Origin: Scleroderma bovista
Taxonomy: Eukaryota; Basidiomycota; Agaricomycetes; Boletales; Sclerodermataceae
DNA length: 40,378 nt
Direction of reading: 5' to 3'
NCBI GenBank assembly: GCA_037178675.1
Contig: JAYMGJ010000531.1
Span: 1-40,378 of the forward strand
This document shows positions 31,129 through 40,378 of the stretch, one piece after another. Numbering within the stretch: the stretch's first letter is position 1; every line of letters begins with the position of its first letter. The notes under the pieces were generated by a model. That model saw only the letters and a program-made list of their open reading frames with translations, made no database searches and was not told where the DNA came from. The translations under genes were made by a program, and so were the position numbers.

Positions 31129-32190
31129 TTACTCGGACTCGCCTTCTCCGTCTTCGTCCCCCGACTCTTCGCCTTCCCCGTCTGTCTCGTCCAACTCTTG
31201 CTGCTCCTCGCTCTCCTCGGGCATCGCCTTGCCCTTGCCCTTCAGGTCCTTAGCGTCGGCCACCCTCTTTGTCTCCCATGCGACCCCTTCCACCTTTCGA
31301 CCGAGCTTTGCCAGCTCTCTGGTGTTGCGGTCAATCGCCGCAACGATTTCCCCGAGTCGGCAGTCTAGGACCAGCGCAACTGGGTCTGGTCGACTTGATG
31401 GCCCAGCCACTGAGAATCCTCCCATTGCCGCCTCAATCTCCTCCGTACTCGCGGCCTCGGCGATCGTTTTCTTCGTCCACTTCCTCTTCTCGCCTCCTCT
31501 CGGCGATGTTTCCACCTCCACCGCCTTCTCGCTCTGTTTTCTCTTCTCTCCGCTCGCCGACCGTTCCAACGCCGACGTCGACACATTGAAGGTACACTTT
31601 ACCTTAGATCGTTGACACCGACCGCACGTCGGTGTGCGCGCTCCGTCGGCCAGCTCGCACCCACCGCTGTCGCCGCTCCGCCTGCATCGGTCACAAGGGG
31701 GCTTGAACCCCATAATGCCTGTGTTGGAACGAGCAGTGACTTGGCAAGGCTAACCAAATAATAAGTCAGCGAAATCAAATAAAATTATTAATCGACCACA
31801 CACCTTGGGCTTTCCCCCCAATCGCGCCCGCATCTCCTCCCCAGCCGCCAGCGACGCGGCCTTCTCCTTCGCCCTCACCTCCACCTCGGCCTTGCGCCTT
31901 GCCTCGAAGTCGGCCCATGTTTTCGCCTCAGCGACCTTCTTTGCCTGCTCCTTGGCCTTCCACTTCTCCTCGGTGACTCTCCTCGCCTCCTCCTCAGCCT
32001 TCTTCTTCGCAGCCTCTTCTGCCAACCTCTTCGCCTCTTGCTCGGCCGCCTGTTTCATCAATCGCTCCTGACATCTCCGCGATGGCTCGTCGAACTTCGC
32101 GATCTGGACTTGTATCGAGTCGGTCGGTTTCCCTTCCAACTCGGGCGAAGCGGCGCGCATCCAATCGGTGTTGTTGTTGCCAGTGGACAT
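31129..32190 (-). CDS. Antisense two-exon gene in E3: Zn2Cys6-like coiled-coil protein (335 aa)
   Basis: Lies between E3 pol and its 3' LTR on the opposite strand. Exon 1 (32190-31804) starts MSTGNNNTDWMRAASPELEG and holds a long Ala/Glu/Lys/Arg helix, likely coiled coil. The intron 31803-31750 (54 nt, GTGTGT...CTGAC...GTTAG) is phase 0. Exon 2 (31749-31129) opens PCQVTARSNTG and carries CDRCRR...CGRCQRSKVKC, spacing C-x2-C-x8-C-x10-C-x2-C-x6-C. This is close to the fungal Zn2Cys6 cluster but with a longer first loop. A helical region and an acidic Glu/Asp/Gly tail follow. No stop or frameshift is present. It may bind DNA or nucleic acid; the role is unknown. It could be element-encoded or a captured host gene. 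Confidence 0.75.
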
Positions 32191-32252
32191 GGTTAATCAA
32201 GTAAGATATGAAAGAAGAGGATTTGTTGGGCTACCGTCACCGAAGGCCAGTC

Positions 32253-32259
32253 TTATATA
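32253..32259 (-). promoter_or_regulatory. TATA box of the antisense gene
   Basis: On the minus strand, CGTATATAAGAC lies about 65 nt upstream of the ATG at 32190. This is a normal position for a fungal core promoter and suggests the antisense gene is transcribed on its own, away from the LTR. Confidence 0.55.
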
Positions 32260-32342
32260 CGCCCTAACCGATTTTCAAACCCAGACAATGGCCGCACACA
32301 CTCGGTGTGGAATACGCATTGCAGCCTCGTGGGCTCAGCCCT

Positions 32343-32352
32343 AAGAGGGGGA
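32343..32352 (+). other. E3 polypurine tract
   Basis: AAGAGGGGGA lies three bases before the 3' LTR start TGTCATG. Confidence 0.75.
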
Positions 32353-32355
32353 TAC

Positions 32356-32971
32356 TGTCATGACCGTGACATCCGATCACCCTGTACCCTATTGTCCGAT
32401 CGCGTCCACGCGTTCGCCGTCCGTTTATTGTATTTACTCCCTTTTCCGTTTCTCTCTATCTGTCCTGTATCGCCACTGATCGGTGAGCGTGTTGTCCGTT
32501 CTGTCTCCCTGTACGATTACCTAATATGTTTCCTTTCTTGCTTCCGGTTACTATATGTTCCCGTCCCGTTGCATTACTAATACGATACTCATCGGTAATC
32601 CGGTTATCGCACTTACCGTACTTACTCAGCGCGACTGCGCTCGTCATTCGTCGGTAATCCCGACTTCCCATACATCGCCTCATCCGTTCCACTCAGTATA
32701 AATACCTAGATACTCGGTCTGTTGTAGTTCAGTTCGAATATCGAATAAGATACTTCTCATCTGTTCTCCCTTCGCACTCTCCGTCTCTGTCTCATGCAAG
32801 CACTCAGTCGTAGACTGTTTACCCTCGGACTCTCCGTCAGACCCTCGGTCGGCCTTCCTATCATTCGGGAAGTGCGACTACGCTACGTAGCATCTCAGTC
32901 TTACCGCTAGACCAACCCCTGACCCCCTGACCCCTCGTAGAGATCAGATCGGTGAAGAACCGGTCTTGACA
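32356..32971 (+). repeat. E3 3' LTR
   Basis: 616 bp, TGTCATGACC...GGTCTTGACA, paired with the inverted 5' LTR at 20746-21329. It has a 32-bp stretch near 32598-32630 that the 5' copy lacks. TATAAATA (32697) precedes the predicted RNA start by about 34 bp. The target copy GATGA follows. Confidence 0.93.
32697..32741 (+). promoter_or_regulatory. E3 LTR promoter: TATA box and inferred RNA start
   Basis: TATAAATA (32697-32704) and AGTTCGAATAT (32731-32741). The latter is complementary to the primer site at 20733-20743. In self-priming elements the RNA begins exactly at this 11-mer, and the TATA spacing fits that start. The equivalent RNA start in the 5' LTR is 20986, minus strand. Confidence 0.68.
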
Positions 32972-33358
32972 GATGAAAGGACCATATGCAGAGGACTCAG
33001 GAGACACAGAGATGACCAGGTATGAATTTTCAAGTCTAACAATAGACTTGAGACGACCAAAGTATGTGCACGATGTGGGACTGACAAGAAGAACGCACTG
33101 ACCGAGAACGAGAGGGACTGAGGGAGCAGGCTGGGAAGATATGTGCCAGGCAGTGCACAGAAACTCTGGGAGAGGCTGTCCTAAGAGCAGGACATAGTGG
33201 AGATCTGCTGCAATAGCAGAGAAATGTTCCAGAGAAAATGCGGACTCCATAGTGAGTGATGAAGTGGGTGTCTGGATTGCGGGTGGAATATATCCATGGG
33301 AAATAAATGGATTTACGTCGGAACTTGACAGGCAGATAGACCATGGTCTAGGCTCCAT
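32972..33358 (-). CDS. U-ORF, copy E, first part, cut by E3
   Basis: MEPRPWSICLSSSDVNPFIS to YGPFI, then the frame runs into the E3 LTR. The rest (IPESCHIHL...) is at 21330-21443 in copy C. Joined across the GATGA site the frame is open, so E3 landed in an intact U-ORF. Confidence 0.5.
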
Positions 33359-33869
33359 GATGGTATAGTCACATGATTGATAGCTTCAAAAATGGTGGAG
33401 TTATTCAAAATATCAGAATGCCGGCACTGGGCACCTAAATGGGACATTTGGGCACTAAAATAATTCTTCCTTTTCTCCTTCATTTCTCTATCATTTCTTC
33501 TGCTTCTTTGGTTGTTCTCGTATGGGAGTTGGACTGCAGTAGGTTGCATTCCTCTCTCATACTGACATGATCATCAATCCTTGGATTCTTCTGCTTCTTG
33601 GTGGTTCTCATGTGAGGGATGACTGCTGGACGTCGGCAGTCATCTCTTGCTCCAGAATAGTCATTATTGTGCGATAGATGGCTACAACGAGCTTGTATTC
33701 ATTCCTCGCATAAGGATAGTCTTGACTTTGCGTGATATGGATAGCGAGGGCTATCTGTATCCCTCAAGTCGGGACAATCTTTCAACAGGTCTTGGGTGCG
33801 TTCTTCACATTAATTTCATCAGCTAACTTTCTCCATGTCCACAGTACCAAACACATTTGGTGTGTAACA
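32972..33869 (-). mobile_element. U repeat copy E (other part of the U split by E3)
   Basis: Starts with the E3 target copy GATGA (32972-32976) inside the U-ORF and runs to the U end GTGTGTAACA. Its continuation is copy C. The outer flank ATGC (33870-33873) is GCAT on the other strand and equals the flank of C at 22766-22769. Confidence 0.86.
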
Positions 33870-33930
33870 ATGCCATGGGCAGTATTATCCTGCTTGCCAG
33901 TGTCTTCAGTGGTGTCAGGCTCCTGCACGT
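33870..33930 (-). pseudogene. E2 gag fragment upstream of U copy E
   Basis: 61 bases that on the minus strand read VQEPDTTEDTGKQDNTAHGI in frame with the ATG at 22771 once one GCAT copy is removed. The acidic composition matches the next gag piece. It is cut on the far side by the E4 LTR at 33931. The gag start is not in the window. Confidence 0.55.
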
Positions 33931-34498
33931 TGTAAGGAACTAACACGACTTAGCTACACAACTACGAAATATTTCCGATCTACGAAGCACTCGAGAGGGC
34001 CCGGGCGTTGGTGAGGACGCCTACCACGGACCTCGGGGTGAGTTATGGTTGGTACCGGGTAACTGGTATTGATCGTCCTGCGACCGGCAAGACCCACAAA
34101 GGGCAGGGCGGATGTATGTCATCTACGACGCACCGAAGCAGCCAGGTTAGATCCTGCGCCCTATGTCCTGAGGCACGGCCCTCTCAGTGCTTTGCCGCCC
34201 CTTGTATTTTAGCTTTGACGTATTCTTTGTACCTTAGATACATTGTCTGCTCGGATGTTGAGCCACTCACGCTTTGACGTCATTAGTACTGTACTTAAGC
34301 CGCCTGTAGCAGCCTCGAGCTGCAGCAATCCGATTCCCCCCAGTTCCGCATTTCGTCTGAGTCGTCAGTCTAAGAAGTCACAAGTTCCCGTCGTATCTAC
34401 AGCATTCACCATCCGAGTTTCGAGTCCCTTCTGTCTCTTCTGCCTCTCTTCTCACTCCCTTGTCCTCTCGAACACCCGAACCTGCACCTTCCCCTACA
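33931..34498 (+). repeat. E4 5' LTR (E6 family)
   Basis: 568 bp, TGTAAGG...CCCCTACA, homologous to 7004-7581 on the other strand. Unlike a solo LTR it is followed at once by a primer site. The preceding bases (CACGT) and following bases (TCTGG) are not a duplication, as expected for the 5' LTR of a longer element. Confidence 0.86.
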
Positions 34499-34500
34499 TC

Positions 34501-34516
34501 TGGAGCCCACCGCAAG
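34501..34516 (+). other. E4 tRNA-type primer binding site
   Basis: TGGAGCCCACCGCAAG starts 2 nt after the LTR. It begins TGG, so it can pair with a tRNA 3' end (...CCA). The tRNA cannot be named from sequence alone. E1 and E3, by contrast, lack a TGG site. Confidence 0.62.
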
Positions 34517-34602
34517 TTCAAACGACCCCTCTGGACCTTGACCTTGCACCCCCCTCTCTGCCTTGTGCCTTTGATTATTCCTAGGTTCCTTTTTAGAGAA
34601 CT

Positions 34603-35169
34603 TTGAGTTCTAGTATCAAGTCATATTTCACTATTCTGCCGCAGATCGAAGAAAGTACGCCCATCCATAGGCAAGAGAGCCATCCCTACACGAAGAGACT
34701 AGAGGAACTAAATGCCAAGATCCCAGAAAACGCCACCCCATACTTCCCGACCAACGAACCATGGACCCACGCAACTCTCCCACCAAGTCAACACGCACCC
34801 ATAACCCAAACAAGACCCCCCCACGACCCCCAGGACACGTCTCGTCACCACCCCCACCACCACCACCGCCCCCAGCTCCAACAGACACTCGGCAAATCCT
34901 CCTCAGGTGTCCTAACCATTCAGCAGAGACTCCCGAATACAGCCACCGCCCCACACGACCCCAAAGAGACCGCTCCCAACAACACTGATAAGCCAAAGAC
35001 CTCATCGTACACCTATCCCTTCTCCCTCCCGCCAACCCCCAAGATCGGCCCCCCTCTCTCCCCTCTGCATATAAATATCACTCCATCCCCCCCCCCTCAA
35101 ACTCCAACTCCAACTCCCCACGACGCCCCAACAGAGTCCGAGCCCCCTCACTCCCCTGAATCCCTATGA
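34603..35169 (+). CDS. LINE ORF1-like proline-rich protein
   Basis: About 188 codons, rich in Pro, Thr, His and Ser (for example a His/Pro run near 34850-34880), ending SPESL. It opens at a TTG with no good ATG, and no CCHC knuckle is seen, so it may be the 3' end of a 5'-truncated ORF1. Its stop TGA (35167-35169) overlaps the ORF2 ATG as ATGA, the layout used for termination-reinitiation in some LINEs. Confidence 0.5.
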   Translation: MSSSIKSYFTILPQIEESTPIHRQESHPYTKRLEELNAKIPENATPYFPTNEPWTHATLPPSQHAPITQTRPPHDPQDTSRHHPHHHHRPQLQQTLGKSSSGVLTIQQRLPNTATAPHDPKETAPNNTDKPKTSSYTYPFSLPPTPKIGPPLSPLHINITPSPPPQTPTPTPHDAPTESEPPHSPESL

Positions 35170-38100
35170 CGCACACACCCGACTATACCATGCTGGACAA
35201 ACTTCGAATATGGCAACAAAACCTCAACAAGTCCCACATCGCGCAACTGACACTCGTCAACAGTACCCCCCCAGGAGACTGGGACATCCTAGCGTTACAA
35301 GAACCGTCGCTCAACTTGCTGGGAAACACGAGGGCCAACACTCACTGGAGAGTAGTCTACCCCACAGCCAAATACACCAACGGAGACAAACCCAGAGCAG
35401 TAACACTAATCAGTTCCAGAATTAGCACTGACGCTTGGAAGCAGGTTGAGTTCCCGTCGGCGGACGTCGCAGGGGCTGTGTATCATATTTAACATTTATA
35501 ACGACTGTACCCATGACAACACCATCTCCGCGCTAGAGAGATTCCTCCCAGGACACCTGCCGTCCCTTCGCCCCACAGAGCAGGACCACCTGGTGTGGCT
35601 TGGCGACTTCAACCGCCACCACCCGCTCTGGGACGAAGAAAGGAACAGCCATCTCTTCACAGGAGCAGCCCTCGAAGCGTCGCAGAAACTGATCGATATC
35701 CTAGCAGACTACGGCCTAACACAGATCCTTCCCAAAGACATCCTGACTCTCCAGTCGACAAACTCCGGTAACTGGACACGCCCGGACAATGTCTTCTGTA
35801 CAGACCACACGTGCGGCACCCTGATCATGTGCGACACGGACCCAGGAAGAAGAGGCCCCAACATGGACCACGTCCCGGTCCTCACCCAGTTTGACATGTC
35901 CCTAGCGGCATCGGCAGATAGTCCGTCGTGGAACTACCGTGAGGTGGACTGGGAGAAGTTCAATTCTGCTATCAACGAGGCGCTGTCTAACGTAAACCCC
36001 CCCTCCCCCCTAGACACAGTGGAATCCTTCCAAGCAGCAGCTCGCAGCCTGGATGCAGCCTTGCGCAGCACGGTCGAAGAGGTGGTCCCGAAGACCAGAC
36101 CGCACCCACACCAGAAGCGATGGTGGACCAAGGACCTCACCAAACGAGTAGACGAACTCAAGTACTTGCGCAAGCAAGCGTACAGGTTCAGAGCAATACC
36201 TGACCATGTCAGCCACACCCGTCTGAAGGAGAAAGAAAAACAGTTAGACAAAGAGATCCACACGACCAAGGAGACGCACTGGAAAGACTGGCTGGAAGAG
36301 ATGGCAGGCAACGACATATGGATTGCGAGCAAGTACATCACAAACCCAGGAGGAGACGGTGGGAAATCTCGCATACCCACCCTCAAGAGCCGGTCTGCAG
36401 ATGGGAGCGAGACGCTTGCAGCCACCAATGAAGAGAAAAGCGCCCTCCTGGCAAACACCCTCTTCCCGTCCCCCCCAATGTCGTCATCGGTCCTGGCCGA
36501 CTACCAATACCCGGAACCAGTAGAAGAATGGACGGAGATCACGCAAGATCAACTTGTGACCGCCGTCAACAAACTTAGCCCGTACAAAGCACCAGGACCA
36601 GACGGCATCGCCAACGTAGTGTTCCAAAGGTGCCGCCAGCTGCTCGACTACCTCCTCCCCCTGTTCAACGCCGCAGTCAAACTGCGCACACAATACGACC
36701 CCTGGAGAGAATCCATCACCGTCATACTATGCAAACCAGGCAAGCCTGACTACTCGTTACCTAAAGCTTACCGCCCCATAGCTCTGCTGAACACCACCGC
36801 AAAGCTGTTATCCTCAATAGTCACAGACAGGGCATCCTACATCCTGGAAGCCCACAACCTGCTACCCGCCACACACTTCGGAGGCAGACCCGGACGCACA
36901 ACAGAAGACTCGTTGCACCTGCTCAAAAGCACGGTCCGCAACGCCTGGAGGCAAGGCAAGGTCGTCTCCGCCTTGTTCCTAGACATAGAAGGTGCTTTTC
37001 CCAACGCAGTCACGGAACGCCTCCTACACAACCTACGGAAAAAGAGACTCCCGAGCGAAATAATCAACTACGTTCAAGAGATGTTGAAGAACAGGAGAAC
37101 ACGACTACGCTTTGACGACCACACGTCAGAATGGTTCGACATCACAAACAGCATCGGCCAAGGCGACCCATTCTCCATGCTCTTATACATCGTCTACGAC
37201 TCGGATCTGGTAACAGTAGCAAAAAACAAAGACGAACTAACCCTCGCCTTTGTAGACGACACCGTACTACTCGCAATAGCCAAGTCATTCCAAGACACCC
37301 ACAGGATCCTCGGCGACATGTTGGAAAGAGAAGGCGGCGCATACGAGTGGTCAGCCGACCACAACTCTCGCTTCAAAACCAGTAAATTCGGCCTAGTTGA
37401 CTTCACCCTTAGCAAGTCCAAACCACGCCCACCCATGACAATCCGTGGAAACATCATCACGCCAGCACCTTCACACAAGTTCCTAGGTGTAGTTGTAGAT
37501 CAGGAACTCCGATGGAAAGAACATGCAGCCTACGCCCTAGCCAAGGGTGCTGGCTACGCAGCGCTGCTCAGACGCCTCTCAAGACCAGCCCACGGCATCC
37601 CAACAAGACTCATACGTCAGCTATACCGCGCAATAGCCGTCCCGAAAATGCTCTACGCCGCAAGCGTCTGGATCAAACCACTTTTCAGCGGGGACTCTAA
37701 CACCCCGTTAAGAGGATCGCAGGGGGTAACCAGGAAAATGACGCAGGCCCAGAGAACGGCAGCCCTAGTTATTACAGGAGCCATGAAGACGTCCCCAACA
37801 GACTCGCTAGAAATCCACGCCAATCTATTACCAATGCCGTTACTCCTACAGCACTTACTTCACAACGCCGCCCTACGCCTAGCATCAAGACCGCAATCGC
37901 ACCCGCTACATGCATTAGTCAAACGCGCAGCCAAGCGTAACGTCAAACGCCACAAGACAGCGCTCCACCACCTCTTCCACGGCCTCAGGATAAACCCAGA
38001 GAAAATAGAGACTATTTCCCCACATCCCGTCCACCCCACGTCACTGACCCCGTTCATCACAGACATCGCCAGCTCAAAGGAAGAAGCCATAGTAGACTTT

Positions 38101-39076
38101 CAAAATTGCACAAGTCGCACGATGATATTCATGGACGGATCAAGTCACAATGGCCTAGTAGGAGCTGCAGCGGCACTGTTCATCGATCACAACCACATCG
38201 CAACATTATGCCATCACCTAGGAAAGGCAACTGAACACACAGTATTCGAAGCCGAAGCAGTCGGACTCCTCCTCGCAGCCCACCTACTCACCCAGAGGAG
38301 AGAAGTCACCTTTCCAGCGATGATATTTGCCGACAACCAGGCGGCCATACAATCCAGCTCCCACCCCACGGCTAAGCCGGGACATTACTTGCTAATCCAC
38401 TTCAGAAAACTAATGAAACGCCTACAGAACAAGAAAAATGTCAATCGCGAAGCCCTGTCACTAAACTGGATAGCCGGCCACGCAGACATTCTAGGCAACG
38501 AATTAGCAGACAGAGAAGCAAAACTTGCAGCATCCAGCCGACCAACGCGACACTCAGACACCTACTACCCAAGATTCTACGCAAACCCTCCCGGCAAGTA
38601 TTTCGGCAGCAAAGCAAGACCACAATGCCAAGTTGCAAAACAGATGGCTGAGTATATGGAAACAATCACCGCGATATGACCATATGGCAACTATAGACCC
38701 ATCGTCTCCCTCCAAAGCGTTCACGAAACTGACGAAGTATTTAGGCAAGAAACAATCATCGATCTACGTTCAACTCAGGACGGGGCACGTACCGCTCAAC
38801 AAGCACCTTTACCAGTTCAAGTGCAGTGACACCCCACTATGCTTACAATGCAATGACAAACGCCCAGAATCAGTTCACCACTTCCTGTTCGAGTGCCCAA
38901 GGTATGACAGAGAGAGACACACACTACGAACCAAGATCGGCCAGAAAGCGTTGTCCCTACAATGTCTGCTCATGGATAGTCGGGCACAACGAGCGCTGTT
39001 CGTATACATCAACGAAACTAAACGACTTAAAGCCACATTCGGTGAAATTCCTCTACCGCCAGAAAAACCTGGCTGA
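35166..39076 (+). pseudogene. LINE ORF2: endonuclease, RT, RNase H, CCHC
   Basis: The APE-type endonuclease begins RIWQQNLNKSHIAQ with DILALQEP (35286-35310), then breaks at a frameshift about 35465 with some codons lost. It resumes with IFNIYNDCTHD, VWLGDFNRHHPLWD and PNMDHVPVL. RT: KAPGPDGIANVVF, AYRPIALLNTTAKLL, ALFLDIEGAFPNA, GQGDPFSMLLY and catalytic AFVDDTVLL (37249-37275). RNase H: FMDGSSHNGLVGAAAALF, FEAEAVGLLLAA, FADNQAAI, NWIAGHADILGNELAD. A second frameshift about 38610 moves to the frame with the C-terminal zinc motif (CLQCNDKRPESVHHFLFECP) and TGA at 39074-39076. The central 1077 codons are uninterrupted, so inactivation is recent. Confidence 0.92.
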
Positions 39077-39669
39077 CATGTCTATGCCACAGCTCTCCAC
39101 GAACATGCACATGCATATGCCATCCCACACCTCTCACTCATACGCCGGAAGACGCAAACAACCAGTCGGCACAAACTCGCAGCAGATCGAAAGCCATAAC
39201 CTTCCTATCGCAACACCAAAGGGAAAGCGGTCAACACCGCAACAAGCTCACCGCAAAACATAGTCACCATATGCTACTGCCACCGCCTACAGACCACAAC
39301 ACATGTAGTCAGTCCAAACAAACACGCGACCCAGTTAGCACCAGACTACGTTACATGCACCCTTGCCCTCCCTTTGGTCCTGCGCGCCTCTACAGAGGCA
39401 GCCGAGACCGTGTTCGTACAGACGAAAGCAGACATAAACCACTACACACCCCTCCCCCCCAAAGTCAGGACGGCGCGTCTAAAACGTGCGGCGGGAACGA
39501 AGCGGACCACCGGGGGACCTTACGTCCCGGCCGGTTGGGGCATTCACGCGTCCGGGGACCGGGTGTTTGGCCACAGGGGGCCCTACGATAGACTTTAGCC
39601 AGTAGAGTGCAATATGAGGCTTCATGCTTCGACACACTATAATTTGATTCAAAAAAAAAAAAAAAAAAA
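39077..39669 (+). other. LINE 3' untranslated region and poly(A) tail
   Basis: No gene is seen. Bases 39450-39600 are markedly GC-rich. The element ends ATTTGATTC followed by 19 A (39651-39669), the mark of target-primed reverse transcription. Confidence 0.8.
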
Positions 39670-40378
39670 GATGCTTTCGATGCCTTGAAGATTGCTGTCT
39701 CTTCCGCTCCCTCCCTTCATCCCATCGACTATTCCACAGATCTCCCTGTCATTCTCTCAGTCGACACCAGCTATATCGCCATCGGATTCATCCTGTCCCA
39801 GTATGATGAGTCTGGTTGCAAACGTCCTGCTCGTTATGGCTCACTTCCTATCAATGAACGCGAATCTCGCTATAGTCAGCCCAAACTCGAGTTATATGGT
39901 CTATTCCGTGCACTTCGTCACTATCGTCTCTTTCTTTACAGTGTCAAGAACCTCCATGTTGAAGTCGATGCAAAGTACATCAAGGGTATGCTTAACGATC
40001 CTGACCTCCAACCTAACGCTACTATCAATCGCTGGATCGAAGGTATACTCTTATTTGACTTTAAACTAATTCACATTCCAGCCGCTCGTCAACAAGGACC
40101 TGATGCGCTCTCTAGGCGTCAGCCCTCTGAAGAGGAGATAGAAGATGGTGAAAGAGATGCCGAAGACGCTGATGAATGGCTGGAAGATCTTTTGTTTTGT
40201 ACTGCCGCCCACCCTCTTTCTTATGACCCCATTACGCTCCCTTCATTCCTGTCTCAAGATATGACTCAAGACGTTATTCTACGACAAATTCTCCACTTCC
40301 TCCAAACGACTCAACTCCCATCATTCCCCTCCAACACCGCTGGTAAACGTTTCATCAGATGCTCCCTTCAATTCTTTA
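39670..40378 (+). pseudogene. Gypsy RNase H and connection region, partial (possibly E4)
   Basis: Open from the first base after the poly(A) tail to the window end: DAFDALKIAVSSAPSLHPID, LSVDTSYIAIGFILSQYDES, RYSQPKLELYGLFRALRHYR, VEVDAKYIKGMLNDPDLQPN, AARQQGPDALSRRQPS. It is the RNase H region of a basidiomycete Ty3/Gypsy lineage of the kind whose integrase is seen in E6, in the same sense as the E4 LTR. RT and everything upstream are missing, so either E4 lost about 3 kb around the LINE or this piece comes from another copy. It continues beyond the window. Confidence 0.83.

Larger units (their letters stand above)
34603..39669 (+). mobile_element. Non-LTR retrotransposon (LINE, Tad/I-like) with poly(A) tail
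   Basis: Order: Pro-rich ORF1-like frame, ORF2 with endonuclease, RT, RNase H and a C-terminal CCHC motif, GC-rich 3' region, and a 19-A tail at 39651-39669. The 5' border is uncertain (between 34517 and 34603). No target duplication was found: the bases after the tail (GATGCTTTCG) do not recur near the 5' end. RNase H plus a Cys/His tail points to the Tad/I group common in fungi. Two frameshifts in ORF2 make this copy inactive. Confidence 0.88.

Noticed and set aside
31229..31615. Plus-strand frames opposite the antisense Zn2Cys6-like gene
   Set aside because: Ser/Pro/Phe-rich shadows of the minus-strand coding sequence; the minus frame has splice sites, TATA box and a Cys cluster.

Overview
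The window looks like repeat-rich DNA from a filamentous basidiomycete, probably an Agaricomycete. The evidence is short introns (about 43-96 nt, GT...AG, CTRAY-like branch sites), several Ty3/Gypsy lineages including chromodomain 'sushi/Tf1-like' elements, a Tad/I-like LINE with a poly(A) tail, and almost no intact host genes. No rRNA, tRNA, CRISPR or prokaryotic features were seen.

Layout. (1) 175-5697: complete but decayed chromovirus E1, with 223-bp LTRs, a GGTTC target duplication, and gag and pol broken by TGA stops and frameshifts. (2) 5703-7003: scraps of host-like coding sequence. (3) 7004-8640, minus: 3' end of gypsy element E6 (integrase, polypurine tract, 578-bp LTR). (4) 8702-11730: a host-like island with a small two-exon gene, a spliced minus-strand orphan gene, and a four-exon casein-kinase-1-like kinase. 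(5) 11731-33930: a nested complex. Its base layer is gypsy element E2 (minus). Into it went copies of a 2.3-kb TG...CA repeat, here called U (copies A, B, C+E and D). Chromovirus E3 (LTRs 20746-21329 and 32356-32971) inserted into one U copy, and another U copy inserted into E3 gag. (6) 33931-40378: a 5' LTR and primer site of an E6-like element (E4), a LINE, and then gypsy RNase H coding sequence running off the window end.

The complex in (5) can be read as a history. Four target-site duplications (GCAT, GATGA, CCGC, CCGG) have their two halves on separated pieces. They pair up, and the E2 and E3 reading frames rejoin, if one block between oppositely oriented U copies B and D is turned round. 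So U copies appear to have mediated an inversion of about 3.6 kb plus part of the repeats.

The least familiar items are: the U repeat, which has an open 165-codon frame in every copy and enters CCGG/GCGG sites; an antisense, intron-containing, TATA-driven gene for a Zn2Cys6-like protein between pol and the 3' LTR of E3; and 11-nt self-priming signals in both E1 and E3. All 13 in-frame premature stops found in the repeats are TGA, which fits CGA-to-TGA decay at CpG. E1 to E4, E6 and U are labels used only here.
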